DNA from: Halorhabdus salina
GTDB lineage: Archaea > Halobacteriota > Halobacteria > Halobacteriales > Haloarculaceae
DNA: 64,000 bases
Assembly (NCBI RefSeq): GCF_013839425.1
Contig: NZ_JACDNP010000002.1
Location: 1 to 64,000 of the forward strand
Direction: 5' to 3'
Shown here: piece after piece, positions 25,905-34,970 of the stretch
Layout of the letters: the number at the start of each line of letters is the position of its first letter
Position numbering within the stretch: position 1 is the stretch's first letter
Notes under the pieces: generated by a model
Told to the model about the DNA's origin: nothing
The model's database searches: none
The model's input: the letters and a program-made list of their open reading frames with translations, nothing else
Position numbers and translations under genes: made by a program

Positions 25905-26597
25905 GTGAGCGACAACCCTGCGGACCGACTTCGGACTGACGGTGGTGCTGGCCACGTCGAGGCTGAGGAGACACCCGAATCCGAGGGCGAATCCACAGTC
26001 GACCTCCAATCGCTGGTCGCCGAGAACCCCGAAGCGGTCGCCCGGCTGCTCGACCGCCTCGATCTGGTCAACGACTTGCTTGACAGCGCGGACGTGGCCA
26101 CGTCGGCGATGGACGACGAGATGGTCCAGTCACTGGCCGGGACGGGCACCAACCTCGGGCTGGCGGCCAACGAAATGGCCACTGACGAGACCGTCAAGCT
26201 CGGGGCGGCAGTCGGGGAGAACGCCGACGATCTCGCCGACGGCGTCGAGAAAATAGCCGAATTGCAGCGAACGGGGACGCTGGACGAGCTGCTCGAACTG
26301 GCGGAACTGGCCTCCCTGGCCAGCGCCGCGATGGACGACGAGATGGTGATGTCCCTGGCGTCGACCGGAACCCGGCTGGGCGAGGTCGCCGACACCGCCA
26401 GCGACGACGATGTCGCTCGCGGCCTGGAGGACGTGCTGGCGGCGCTTGGTGAAGCCACCAGCGAAGAGCCCGAAGAGATCGGGGTCTTCGGTCTGATCAA
26501 GGCCACCCGTGACCCCGACGTTCAGGCTGGGCTGGGCGTGATTATCGCGCTGGCCCGGGCGCTCGGTCAACAAGCGCAGGACCGGCCTGAATCTTAA
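25905..26597 (+). CDS. DUF1641 protein, partner of the SQR-like enzyme
   Basis: About 230 residues, acidic and helical. Two internal repeats are visible: MDDEMVQSLAGTGTNLG and MDDEMVMSLASTGTRLG, each followed by a helix, characteristic of DUF1641. A C-terminal GVFGLIKATRDPDVQAGLGVIIALARALG segment is more hydrophobic and may contact the membrane or the flavoprotein. The function of DUF1641 is not known; it regularly follows SQR-like genes. The GTG at 25905 is preferred; GTG 25896 in the same frame is possible. Confidence 0.82.
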   Translation: MSDNPADRLRTDGGAGHVEAEETPESEGESTVDLQSLVAENPEAVARLLDRLDLVNDLLDSADVATSAMDDEMVQSLAGTGTNLGLAANEMATDETVKLGAAVGENADDLADGVEKIAELQRTGTLDELLELAELASLASAAMDDEMVMSLASTGTRLGEVADTASDDDVARGLEDVLAALGEATSEEPEEIGVFGLIKATRDPDVQAGLGVIIALARALGQQAQDRPES

Positions 26598-26728
26598 TGC
26601 AGTGCTTGAGAAATCAGTTCTGACCGCCAGACAGGTCGTGTGAGACTATTGTCGCGGACAGATTGTCGAAGGATCCACAGAAAAGAGTGTCGCGCTCGTT
26701 CTGTGCTGTCCCGGTAGAACCCCGACGA

Positions 26729-28795
26729 TCAGTCCTCGCCGTCCGCTCGGCGGCGGGCAAGAGCGAGCACGGCCAGTGCGAGAACTGCCACGCCGAGACC
26801 ACCACCGGCCAGCCAGAGGATCGACACTCCGCCCGTGTCTTCAGTCGTTGTGGTCGTCGGTGGTTGGACCGACGTCTCACTCGGGGTTTGAGCGGCCGTC
26901 TCTATTGGGGATTCAGTCGCTGTGGTCGTCTCGGTTGTCGATTCTGTCGGCGTGGCCGTTTCAGTCGGAGTTTCGTCGTCAACTTGCTGACGTTGTTCGA
27001 CAGTCAGCGTCTCGACGGTGTCGCCGTTGAGTGCGATTGTCCACTCGCCGACCGGACGTTCGACGCTGAACTCGACGGTCGCCGTGGATTTCCCGGCGAC
27101 GGCCACTGTCTCGGAACCAAGGTCTTGGCCGTCGGAAGTGAGCGAGAGCGTGTGGCTTCCGTCGGCGTTGCCTCGATTCTCGATCGTCGCGGTCAGTGTC
27201 GTCGTCTCGTTGGATTTGATGATCGTCTCGGCCAGCGTCACCTCGATCACGTCGAATTTCGGCGCGCTCGTGCCGAGTGCGAACACCGAGTAGCCGGGCG
27301 AGACACCCTCGAAGCGGTAGTGCGTGGCGTTCTCGCCGACAAACGAGGTGGGCAGGGCACTCCAGGCGTCGTTGTGCTGGCGGTAGAGACTGACCTCGGT
27401 TGGTCCGACTCCGAGGTCGTCGAGGTATGCCTGCCTGACGCTAAAGGAGAAGGTAGCGTTCGAGACGTCCGATTCGTCGAGTTTGTGCTCGACCCGGACG
27501 TAGCCCGCCGCGACGGTGCCGGTTTCGTTCTCGAAGTCGTGTGCAGCTTGTTCGACTGTCTCGTCGGGTGCGTCGCCCGTCGCCGTTTGCAGGTTCTCGC
27601 TGTAGGTACTCACGTTGAGCCAGAACTCGCGGTCAGTGGTGACGTTGGTCCGGAGGCTGTCGACGGTAAGGTTGTCGGACTGGCCGATTGCCGCTCCACC
27701 GGTTGTCGAGTTATCAATCACGACGGTCGAGCCACTCGTGGCGTTCGTGACCGTCGCCACGGTCCCGCCATCGCGGTCTTGCTCGACGGTGACGGAGGGT
27801 TCTTGGTCGGGCGTCGTGTCGTCGGTGCCGTCGTCAGCGTCATCACCATCGTCGGTATCGCCAACGGAGGTACCGGGTGGCGGGCCGACAGTGCCGCCTT
27901 CGTCGCTGGATTCGACCGTGATCTCGAGGGTGTCGGTGTCGGTGTTACCGACATCGTCGGTCACCCGCAGCGTCACGGTTTTTGTCCCGGTCGAGCTGTA
28001 ACTGTGACTGGGTAGAGACCCCGTGAGCTCGTAGCTCGAGTCGTCGTCGACGTCCCACTCGTAGCTCACGACACCGTTGTCGTCCGACGATCCAGTACCG
28101 TCGAAGGAAAACGAGGTTCCTTCGTCGACTGTCTGGTCGCTACCGGCGTCGGCGGTCGGATTCTCGTCGTCAACCACGGTCACGGCCCTGTCACCGGATG
28201 TCGAAGAGAGCGAGAGGGTGATCTCGCCGCTGCCGTCGGTGGTGCCGCTGTCGAGCGTCCCCCCGCCGACCTCGTCGAGTCGCAGCGCAGCGTTCGCTGG
28301 TTGGCCCGTGATCGTCAACGTAACCTCGGAAGTGGCGTCGTAGACGACGTCTGCATCGGTGCTCGTTGCATCGACACTACTGACGTTTAGACTGTCCATG
28401 TCCGAGCTTTTGACGCGTACGGCCTGCTTGTCGCTGGCGTTGATCTCGAGTTCGTTCGAAACGTCGTGAGTCGTGACGTTGGTCCACGTACCGGTGATGG
28501 ACTCGACGGTAACGTTGCTCGCGCCACTGGAATTGAAGTAAGCGTGTGGCGAGAGGTCGACCGTCTCGCCGTCGGGATAGTAGAAGGTGTCTTCGAGTTC
28601 GAGTTCTTCCGTGATAGTGATGGTCGGGCCGCTGTCGCTAGCAGTGAACGTGGTGCCCGAAGAGACGACCGGGCCGGCGGCCCCGACGATTCCCATCACG
28701 CTCCACCCGACAGTCAGCATCGCCAGCACGACGATCACGGCAGCGAATGTCCGTGGGCGGCTCGTGATCGCCGACCTGCGGGTGTCGTCACTCAT
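26729..28795 (-). CDS. Surface protein with PKD and PGF-pre-PGF-type domains and C-terminal anchor
   Basis: 688 residues. An N-terminal hydrophobic segment (FAAVIVVLAMLTVGWSVMGIVGAAG) serves as signal peptide. Then come beta-rich domains, a PKD domain (near residue 240, ADAGSDQTVDEGTSFSFDGTGSSDDNG), a PGF-pre-PGF domain (FWLNVSTYSE to GYSVFALG), a CARDB-like domain with NNRGNADGSH-type sequence, a Thr/Glu-rich stalk and a C-terminal membrane span with RRR cap. It faces the cell exterior. The Thr-rich stalk is probably glycosylated. Downstream of the fibre gene in the same direction with 75 bases between, so possibly co-transcribed. Confidence 0.85.
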   Translation of the reverse strand: MSDDTRRSAITSRPRTFAAVIVVLAMLTVGWSVMGIVGAAGPVVSSGTTFTASDSGPTITITEELELEDTFYYPDGETVDLSPHAYFNSSGASNVTVESITGTWTNVTTHDVSNELEINASDKQAVRVKSSDMDSLNVSSVDATSTDADVVYDATSEVTLTITGQPANAALRLDEVGGGTLDSGTTDGSGEITLSLSSTSGDRAVTVVDDENPTADAGSDQTVDEGTSFSFDGTGSSDDNGVVSYEWDVDDDSSYELTGSLPSHSYSSTGTKTVTLRVTDDVGNTDTDTLEITVESSDEGGTVGPPPGTSVGDTDDGDDADDGTDDTTPDQEPSVTVEQDRDGGTVATVTNATSGSTVVIDNSTTGGAAIGQSDNLTVDSLRTNVTTDREFWLNVSTYSENLQTATGDAPDETVEQAAHDFENETGTVAAGYVRVEHKLDESDVSNATFSFSVRQAYLDDLGVGPTEVSLYRQHNDAWSALPTSFVGENATHYRFEGVSPGYSVFALGTSAPKFDVIEVTLAETIIKSNETTTLTATIENRGNADGSHTLSLTSDGQDLGSETVAVAGKSTATVEFSVERPVGEWTIALNGDTVETLTVEQRQQVDDETPTETATPTESTTETTTATESPIETAAQTPSETSVQPPTTTTTEDTGGVSILWLAGGGLGVAVLALAVLALARRRADGED

Positions 28796-28870
28796 CGCCC
28801 ACCTTTGTCCGTCCGAGACACAATTGGCTTCCCAGAGTTGCGTGAGCCCGTCGGAATGCAACCCCGAGCA

Positions 28871-29167
28871 TCAAACATCGGGCCCTCCGGGCTGGTCCGG
28901 TAGCGAGTCCGGCTCGGCGGAGTCTTCTGCCAGTTCGATCTGGTCACGGTTGTCCCAGATGGCGTTGATCAGTTGCATCGCCTGTGCGGTGAGGTTCTGA
29001 TTGAGGTTGGCCGCCAGCAATTCCGCGACGGTGTCCTGGCCGAACTCCTCACAGAGTCGGTCGTACATCAGCGCCCGCGGTTCGTCGAAGGCCGTCGGGT
29101 CGATTTCGATAGTGAGTGTGATGGGGTCGGCCGCTTCGTCGTCGGCTTCCGATCCAGCGTCAGTCAT
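28871..29167 (-). CDS. Small acidic protein coupled to the fibre gene
   Basis: 98 residues, very acidic, with helices in the middle: LMYDRLCEEFGQDTVAELLAANLNQNLTAQAMQLINAIWDNRDQIE. No signal peptide. Its start overlaps the end of the fibre gene by eight bases, so translation is coupled. It may be a chaperone, assembly or anchoring partner for the fibre; nothing in the sequence decides. No known family recognised. Confidence 0.72.
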   Translation of the reverse strand: MTDAGSEADDEAADPITLTIEIDPTAFDEPRALMYDRLCEEFGQDTVAELLAANLNQNLTAQAMQLINAIWDNRDQIELAEDSAEPDSLPDQPGGPDV

Positions 29168-32100
29168 CGGCGCTCACCCCCGCGTCCGCGCCGTCCATCC
29201 CGACGTGGGCTTCGAGTGTTTCCAGCCGGGATTCCAGTTCGTCGATGCGGTCGTCTTTCTCGTCGAGTTCTGATTCTAGCGCGTCGATCTGGTTGTCTCT
29301 GTTCTCGACTTTGGATTCGAGGTGGTTGATGCGGTCTCGCTGATCCTCGATGCGGGAGTCTTTAGCGTCGAGGTCGGCTTCGAGGTCGGCTATCTCCTCG
29401 GTACAGGCGTCGCGGTCCTCGACGAGGTCCCGGAGGAGTTCCTGATGCATCGCCAGCCACGCTCGGTCGTGGATGTTGTCCGGGACGACTGTCTCTCCGT
29501 CGCGTTCGATGGCGTACTCGTCGAGGTAGTCCTGGTCGATACCGTCGCTGGTTTGCCAGGCATCCTCCAAGGACTCGTAGCTGACCAGCCACTCCAGTCC
29601 GGCATCGTGTGCACTCTCGGCAGTGATACCGAGTCGGTCGCCGCCATCGCCGTTGCCCTTCGTGAACGTCTTTGCCTCGACATCGAGAACGGCGGTCGAG
29701 TCACCCGAGAACGACTGGACGTTCGACTTGAGTCGCTCCGTCGAATAACTGCCGACAGTGACAGTGCCGCTGTTGTTTGCAGAGTCTCTGGCATACATTT
29801 TCACCTCGGTATTATCACTATCGGTAACCATCATCACTTGAGCCCCTGATAGATCTGCCGCACTCAAGCCGGCGGCGTCAGCGGCCGCTTGCTGAATTAT
29901 GGGGTCAGTGGTCGATGGTGTTGCAAGAATCATCTCGTCATCCGTGTTGAGTTCGATACCACCCTTCGCGGGAGCCGCTTGAGCTTGCCACTCTATCTTT
30001 GTGCCATTTGCCAGGCCGATTGCGGAGTCCGGGGTTGTCGTGCCACCAATGTTATTCACATTGTTCCCGTTGAGGTCGAGTTTGCCGTTGCTGGTGTCGA
30101 CATTCACCACTGCGTTCCCGTCCTTGTCCTGAACCTCCAGCATGTTCGTCTGGTTGGATTCGGGCGCGATGACGAATCCACCAGTCGCCTGAAAGCGAAC
30201 CTCGTTTGTCGCCTGCGCAAGCACGTCAGTAGATGACGAATCTCCCCAGACAAACGCACCATTGTAGGTGTTGGCTTTAGCAAAGGAGCCTGCAGCCAGT
30301 GAGCCGTCGCCGTTAGCTGTGTTGTTATCGCCACCAGGGACAGTAGACTGTGCTCCGCTGGCAGTGTTCCCAATTCCACCGCCGACAGACGAATTGGTGC
30401 CCGATGCGGTATTCCCCCAACCTCCTGCAGTAGTCGACTGGCCTCCACCGGCAGTGTTTCCTCTTCCACCGGCGATAGTCGACTGGCCTCCACTGGCAGT
30501 GTTCCCTTCTCCACCGCCGATAGTCGACTCCAACCCGCTTGCTTCGTTGCCCTCGCCGCCCCCGATAGTTGCGAAATTGTTGCTGACGGTGTTATTGGAA
30601 CCATCTGCCCCGCCCCCGCCGATGAACACTCCTTCCGATTGGCTACTGCCAGTGTTGTTGTTCGGATGGCCCCCGACGACGTTCGGTGCGGTGGTGCTAG
30701 AACCGGGGTTGCTGATGTCAATGCCCCCGTCGACGACCTGGAAGGCAGTGTCGCCGTTCCCGGCCGTCGCTAAATAGCTCGACGTGCCACCGCCGATATC
30801 GCTGATGCTTTTGCTGCCTTTGCCGACATTGCCACTGCTGTCGATGGTGAGGATGCTGTCGTCCTGTGAAGCTATATTTTTCAGGACGACGTTGTTGCTT
30901 GTTGAACCAGGATTCAGCGTCAGGTTGCCGTTATCGTTGGTCGTGACCGTGATGCCGCCATTGGAGGTTTCGAGGTTATTCCCGTCTAGGTCGACGTTCC
31001 CCGAGGGACTCAGTACCAGGTCACCGGTCGTCGTCGAGAGGTCGCCGTCGGTACCGTCGTGTGAGATGTCCACCGAATCCGAGGCGTCGCCGTCGAACAC
31101 CTGCACCTTGTGATTGGTGGTGTCAGCCCCCAGAAGTGAGTTCCCGGCCTGGTCCTGAACCTCCAGCATGTTCGGCTGGTCAGACTCGGGCGCGATGACG
31201 AACCCGCCGGTGGCCTGGAACAGGACCTGATCGGCTGTGTCCGCACTGATGGTGGTTTGCGATGAGTCACCCCAGACGAATGCACCGGCTTTGTCAGTAT
31301 ACCCCCTCCTACCTGCAGCGAGCGAGTGCGAACCGAGGGCCTTGTTTAATTTCCCACCAGGGACGGTTGCTTTCTCTCCATTCGCAACATTCTTTGCCCC
31401 TCCACCAACGGTTGCAGAGAGGCCATCTGCTTCATTATCGTCTCCGCCACCGATGGCTGCCTTCTCGCCGCTTGATGTATTAGAGTTCCCTCCGGCAACG
31501 GTGGCATAACTGGTGGTCGCATCATTGCTGGCTCCTCCAGCAACCGTTGCAAAGTTCGTCGCCGTATTCCCATCCCCGCCACCGACGGTTGCTAATCTGG
31601 CGCTCGCCTCGTTCGCCCTGCCACCACCAATGAAAGCAAAATTAGACGAGTTTCCAGATATTTTATTTGGAAGGCTGTCTGAACCCCCGCCGGAGATTGT
31701 CACTCCTTCCGATTGGCTACTGCCCGTGTTGTTGCTCGGATGGCCCCCGACGACGTTCGGTGCGTCGATGCCTGGAGAGGCGCTGCTGACGTCGGTGGTG
31801 CCATCGACGACCTGGAACGCGGTGTTCCCGCTCGTCACGAGTTCGCTTGTACTGCCGCCACCCGAGGCTTCCAGCGAGTTGTTGTTGATGCTCAAGCCAC
31901 TGCCTGCAATATCTGTCAGTGAGGTCCCACCGGTGACACCGCCGTTGAGTTCCTCCGTGTAGAGACTGTTTAGGGGATCGCTACTGGTTCCGACGCTGCC
32001 CTGTGCATCCGCACTCGCTGTGCCAGCACTGAGGCCGAGCAAACCGAGGATACCGCCGGCCTTGAGTATCGTTCGACGATTGGTGTGCAGCGGTCCGTCC

Positions 32101-32246
32101 TCTGCGTCAAGGTCCTCCTCGAGGACCGCTTCGAGACGATCCCGCTGGTCCTGAATGGTTGCTGTCTGTTCTTCGATGCGGTGCTGTTGTCGTTCGACGA
32201 GGGATTCGAGTGTTTCGAGGCGTTCGTCGGTGGATTCGTGTGTCAT
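29160..32246 (-). CDS. YadA-head-repeat fibre protein with C-terminal S74-type chaperone domain
   Basis: 1028 residues. In order: an acidic coiled coil (about 5-45), a Tat-like segment (NRRTILKAGGILGLLGL, Arg57-Arg58), Gly/Ser/Asn-rich body with two blocks of 14-residue YadA-type head repeats (pattern xStVxGGxGNtAsG; about 200-320 and 545-660), then from residue about 835 an S74 intramolecular-chaperone-like domain (STERLKSNV, with Ser and Lys of the self-cleaving pair) and a long coiled coil (about 930-1015). Phage tail fibres and trimeric adhesins use these parts. It is probably a trimeric surface fibre whose C-terminal chaperone is released after folding. ATG 32246 chosen over GTG 32255. 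Confidence 0.82.
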   Translation of the reverse strand: MTHESTDERLETLESLVERQQHRIEEQTATIQDQRDRLEAVLEEDLDAEDGPLHTNRRTILKAGGILGLLGLSAGTASADAQGSVGTSSDPLNSLYTEELNGGVTGGTSLTDIAGSGLSINNNSLEASGGGSTSELVTSGNTAFQVVDGTTDVSSASPGIDAPNVVGGHPSNNTGSSQSEGVTISGGGSDSLPNKISGNSSNFAFIGGGRANEASARLATVGGGDGNTATNFATVAGGASNDATTSYATVAGGNSNTSSGEKAAIGGGDDNEADGLSATVGGGAKNVANGEKATVPGGKLNKALGSHSLAAGRRGYTDKAGAFVWGDSSQTTISADTADQVLFQATGGFVIAPESDQPNMLEVQDQAGNSLLGADTTNHKVQVFDGDASDSVDISHDGTDGDLSTTTGDLVLSPSGNVDLDGNNLETSNGGITVTTNDNGNLTLNPGSTSNNVVLKNIASQDDSILTIDSSGNVGKGSKSISDIGGGTSSYLATAGNGDTAFQVVDGGIDISNPGSSTTAPNVVGGHPNNNTGSSQSEGVFIGGGGADGSNNTVSNNFATIGGGEGNEASGLESTIGGGEGNTASGGQSTIAGGRGNTAGGGQSTTAGGWGNTASGTNSSVGGGIGNTASGAQSTVPGGDNNTANGDGSLAAGSFAKANTYNGAFVWGDSSSTDVLAQATNEVRFQATGGFVIAPESNQTNMLEVQDKDGNAVVNVDTSNGKLDLNGNNVNNIGGTTTPDSAIGLANGTKIEWQAQAAPAKGGIELNTDDEMILATPSTTDPIIQQAAADAAGLSAADLSGAQVMMVTDSDNTEVKMYARDSANNSGTVTVGSYSTERLKSNVQSFSGDSTAVLDVEAKTFTKGNGDGGDRLGITAESAHDAGLEWLVSYESLEDAWQTSDGIDQDYLDEYAIERDGETVVPDNIHDRAWLAMHQELLRDLVEDRDACTEEIADLEADLDAKDSRIEDQRDRINHLESKVENRDNQIDALESELDEKDDRIDELESRLETLEAHVGMDGADAGVSADD

Positions 32247-32397
32247 CGTTCCCACCCTTTCGGGGCCCCGAGACGACCCAATCCGTCTGTTCGCCAGTCC
32301 GTTCCACTGCTGGTGTCAAGATTGAGAACCGAAATGGGTTCGCGTGCCTTGGCGAAATCCATATCCCAAAATGCGTCTACGTCAACTAAACGAGTCT

Positions 32398-32413
32398 ACC
32401 TTCACCAGAAGGT
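32398..32413 (-). promoter_or_regulatory. Operator-like palindrome ACCTTC-N4-GAAGGT, copy 1
   Basis: ACCTTC (32398-32403) and GAAGGT (32408-32413) around ACCA form a perfect 6-bp inverted repeat. On the minus strand it directly follows TTTTATGATTTTT, an apparent TATA box, so it sits near the expected start of transcription of the fibre gene, about 150 bases before ATG 32246. Bound protein there could block or modulate the promoter. Confidence 0.6.
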
Positions 32414-32557
32414 GAAAAATCATAAAATTCGATTCATAATGGACTATCACCATTGTTCCACTCACTCGCCAGTCGCTGGATCGGCCGATTCATTCCAAAA
32501 ATGAGTGAATATTGCCGGCAGAGTCGCGCTTTGTCCGATATCGCACTTTCGAGTGTT

Positions 32558-32573
32558 ACCTTCGTGTGAAGGT
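32558..32573 (-). promoter_or_regulatory. Operator-like palindrome ACCTTC-N4-GAAGGT, copy 2
   Basis: ACCTTC-GTGT-GAAGGT, perfect 6-bp arms, 160 bases upstream of copy 1 (next to AAAATC on the minus strand). The flanks agree with copy 1 (TCACCTTC...GAAGGTA on the minus strand). It may be an upstream activator site for the fibre gene or a second promoter's operator. Confidence 0.55.
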
Positions 32574-32910
32574 GATTTTGCCCCACAACCAGCTTGATCA
32601 CCGTTATACATCGATGTGCAGATCTGTCACAGTCGATCCCTTTCAGAAGACTATGGCTATCATCTTTGATATTAGAATGTTCCTCTCGGCGGTAATCGCG
32701 TCCGATCGGCCCCGCTGGTCGATCACATCCGAGTGTCAACGGATTGCTGTCAGCCATTCCAGAATCGACCGCTTGGAGTGACCACCATCATGTCTGCAGA
32801 CGCGAGCAGTACCGAAGCCATCCAGAAAGGCCGCGTCGCCTGGACCAGCCGACGCGGACGGGATCGAACGGGTGCTTTCAGGCTGTGCTCTCCACACACA
32901 ACAGTCCGTC

Positions 32911-34851
32911 TCACTCGAAGTGGTCGTCGAACACCTGCTGTTGGGCCCGGTGGAGGTGCTGGAGGAACGTCGAGTGAGCGATGCCGAGCGACTCGGCGAT
33001 CTCCGAAGCCGTACTGCCCCGTGGTTGCTCGAAATAGCCGTAGTGGTAGGCCGCCCGCAGCGCCTGACTCTGTTTGTCGGTCAAGGCGTCGAACCCCGAA
33101 GCGGTGTCTCCGGCGGGCCAGTCGTGCTCCGTGACGGCCTGGACCGATACCGCATCAAAGTCCCTCTCCAGCGCCACGACCGTCGACGAGACAGCGTCGT
33201 GGGACTGAAGTTGTACCTCGACGATGACGGCGTCGTCCTCGACGGTCGTGGACTCGACGATCACGCCCTGGCGCCGGAGGTGTGCCTCCGGACTGGGGCC
33301 CGTGGCTGTCACCTGCAGCCTGAGCGGATCGTCGTCGATCTCCTCGACCGATTCGACGGCCGGATGCTCGGTGAGGGCGTCCAGAATCGCTGACGGCCCG
33401 TCGATGACGAGAAATTGGACGAACCGATCACCGTCGTCCGGGACGGTGCCCTGGACGCGCACCTGCTCAGAGTCCTGGAACGCGCCCTCGCTCGCGAGCG
33501 CAGCGAGATAGTACGCGTCGTCGGACACCCGAATTCGCGCCGTGACGGTCTGTTCTGCGGCGAGCGTGTTCGTCGTCTCCAGGGTGTGACTGCCGAAGGC
33601 AATCACGTCAGCCAGATCACCCAACAGCCGGCGCTCGGTGTCGTCGAACCGCTCCGGCGTCTCGTGATACACCGCCAGCAGTCCGTATGGCACGCCGTTG
33701 TGTTCCAGGGGCAACGCTCCGCCGGCCCGATAGCCGTGGGTCATGGCCGCATCCTGCCAGGGAGCGTCCAGCAGGGACGTGACATCCTGGACGAACTGGG
33801 GGCCACCCGACCGGGCCGCCCAGGCGACGGGTTCGCCCTTGAGTTCGTCGCGGTCAGCGTGTGACAGCGCATCGACGAACGCGCGATCGCCCGCGATAGT
33901 CCGAGGTGACGGCGGTGTGGATTCGCCGTCGGCGATCCAGGCGACCGGATAGCCGTACGCGTAGAGTTCATCGACCACGGCACGCTCGAATCCGTCTCTG
34001 GTCCGTGACTCGACCAACGCTTGCAGGACCGTCCGCGTGAGATCCCGTTCCCATCGCAACTCCCGCTCGCGCCGCTGGCGCTCGCTCACGTCCCGAATCG
34101 AAATGAGCAGTCCGCGCTGGCCCTCGTAGCTAATTCGTCGCCCCGTCACCGTACACTCCCGGACCGTCCCGTCGGCGCGACGAATGCGAAGCTCCTGAAT
34201 CGCGGGCTGTGCGTCCCCGTTCCAGTTCGAGAGCGCCGATCGCACCTGTTCGCGCTCGTCTGGGTGAACGGCCTCTTCGAAGAACTCTTCGTCAGTCCAG
34301 GCCCCAGCGTCTCGGCCCGTGAGTTCGCCAAAGCGCCGGTTGCAAAACTGAACGCGCCCCTCCCGGAGAATACAGATCGCGTCACGACTCTGCTCGACGA
34401 CGGTCCGGTAGCGCCGTTCACTTGCTTCGAGGCGCTGCCGCAAGCGATGCTCTGTGACGACCCCGCTGATCTTCTCGGCCAGCAGTACCGTCTGATCCGC
34501 CATTGGCTCTTTGACGACGTAATCGCTCACACCGGCCTCGATCGCCCTGGCGGCAACGTCTTCGCTCCCTTCGCTTGTGACGAGGATGAACGGAAGATCC
34601 GGGTGCTCCTCGCGGATGCGATCGAGCAACTCCAGCCCGGTGATCCCCGGCATCATGTAATCGACGACGAGACAGTCCACCCGATCGCTGTCCTCGAGAT
34701 GCACGATCGCTTCGTTCGCGTCGGTTGCCACGGCCACGGAGATCGCGTCGTTTTCGTCTTCGATCCGGCTCCCGACCAGTGAGGCCCACTGTTCGTTGTC
34801 GTCGATCAACAGCGCGTGGATGTCTGCATCAGCTGAGTCGGTTTGCGTCAT
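32911..34851 (-). CDS. Bat-type regulator: REC-PAS-GAF with C-terminal HTH-10
   Basis: 646 residues. A receiver domain (about 10-125) has the phosphoryl-accepting Asp64 in CLVVDYMMPG and Lys near 116 in VVKEP. Then a PAS domain (about 145-265), a GAF-like domain (about 285-440, WIADGESTPPSP to ADVIAFG), a bacterioopsin-activator GAF/HTH-associated domain and a terminal HTH-10 (ALTDKQSQALRAAYHYGYF ... GIAHSTFLQHLHRAQ). Such proteins sense signals through PAS/GAF and act on transcription. ATG 34851 fits the promoter 34938-34970. It is adjacent to the fibre gene and shares its palindrome, suggesting it governs that gene and itself. Confidence 0.9.
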   Translation of the reverse strand: MTQTDSADADIHALLIDDNEQWASLVGSRIEDENDAISVAVATDANEAIVHLEDSDRVDCLVVDYMMPGITGLELLDRIREEHPDLPFILVTSEGSEDVAARAIEAGVSDYVVKEPMADQTVLLAEKISGVVTEHRLRQRLEASERRYRTVVEQSRDAICILREGRVQFCNRRFGELTGRDAGAWTDEEFFEEAVHPDEREQVRSALSNWNGDAQPAIQELRIRRADGTVRECTVTGRRISYEGQRGLLISIRDVSERQRRERELRWERDLTRTVLQALVESRTRDGFERAVVDELYAYGYPVAWIADGESTPPSPRTIAGDRAFVDALSHADRDELKGEPVAWAARSGGPQFVQDVTSLLDAPWQDAAMTHGYRAGGALPLEHNGVPYGLLAVYHETPERFDDTERRLLGDLADVIAFGSHTLETTNTLAAEQTVTARIRVSDDAYYLAALASEGAFQDSEQVRVQGTVPDDGDRFVQFLVIDGPSAILDALTEHPAVESVEEIDDDPLRLQVTATGPSPEAHLRRQGVIVESTTVEDDAVIVEVQLQSHDAVSSTVVALERDFDAVSVQAVTEHDWPAGDTASGFDALTDKQSQALRAAYHYGYFEQPRGSTASEIAESLGIAHSTFLQHLHRAQQQVFDDHFE

Positions 34852-34937
34852 CTCTCCGAGACAGACCTTGCAGTGATTCCACGACCCACACCTGGTCCGT
34901 GCCAGCACCGCCGACCATCCGACGATATCCGATACAT

Positions 34938-34970
34938 ACCTTCACGTGAAGGCCCTTGCTTGTAAATTAA
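34938..34970 (-). promoter_or_regulatory. Promoter and palindrome (copy 3) of the bat-type regulator
   Basis: CCTTC-ACGT-GAAGG (34939-34952) is a perfect palindrome. On the minus strand it follows CTTAATTTACAAG, a TATA-like stretch at about 34957-34970, at the same relative place as copy 1 next to the fibre-gene TATA. This suggests autoregulation. Confidence 0.55.

Larger units (their letters stand above)
32247..32910. other. Non-coding interval with regulatory palindromes upstream of the fibre gene
   Basis: No convincing gene in about 660 bases. It holds two copies of the CCTTC-N4-GAAGG palindrome (32398-32413, 32558-32573), an AT-rich TATA candidate near 32416-32430 on the minus strand, and a tail end near 32773-32880 where a short frame starting MSADASSTEAIQ could be a decayed fragment. 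The size suits a complex promoter for the fibre gene. Confidence 0.6.

Noticed and set aside
30340-30560. Regular spaced repeats that might suggest a CRISPR array
   Set aside because: They encode the YadA-like head repeats in frame, vary in sequence, and have no unique spacers.
32790-33134. Plus-strand frame starting MSADASSTEAIQKGRV
   Set aside because: After the first 20 residues it runs antisense into the bat-type regulator gene and becomes basic; at most a decayed fragment.
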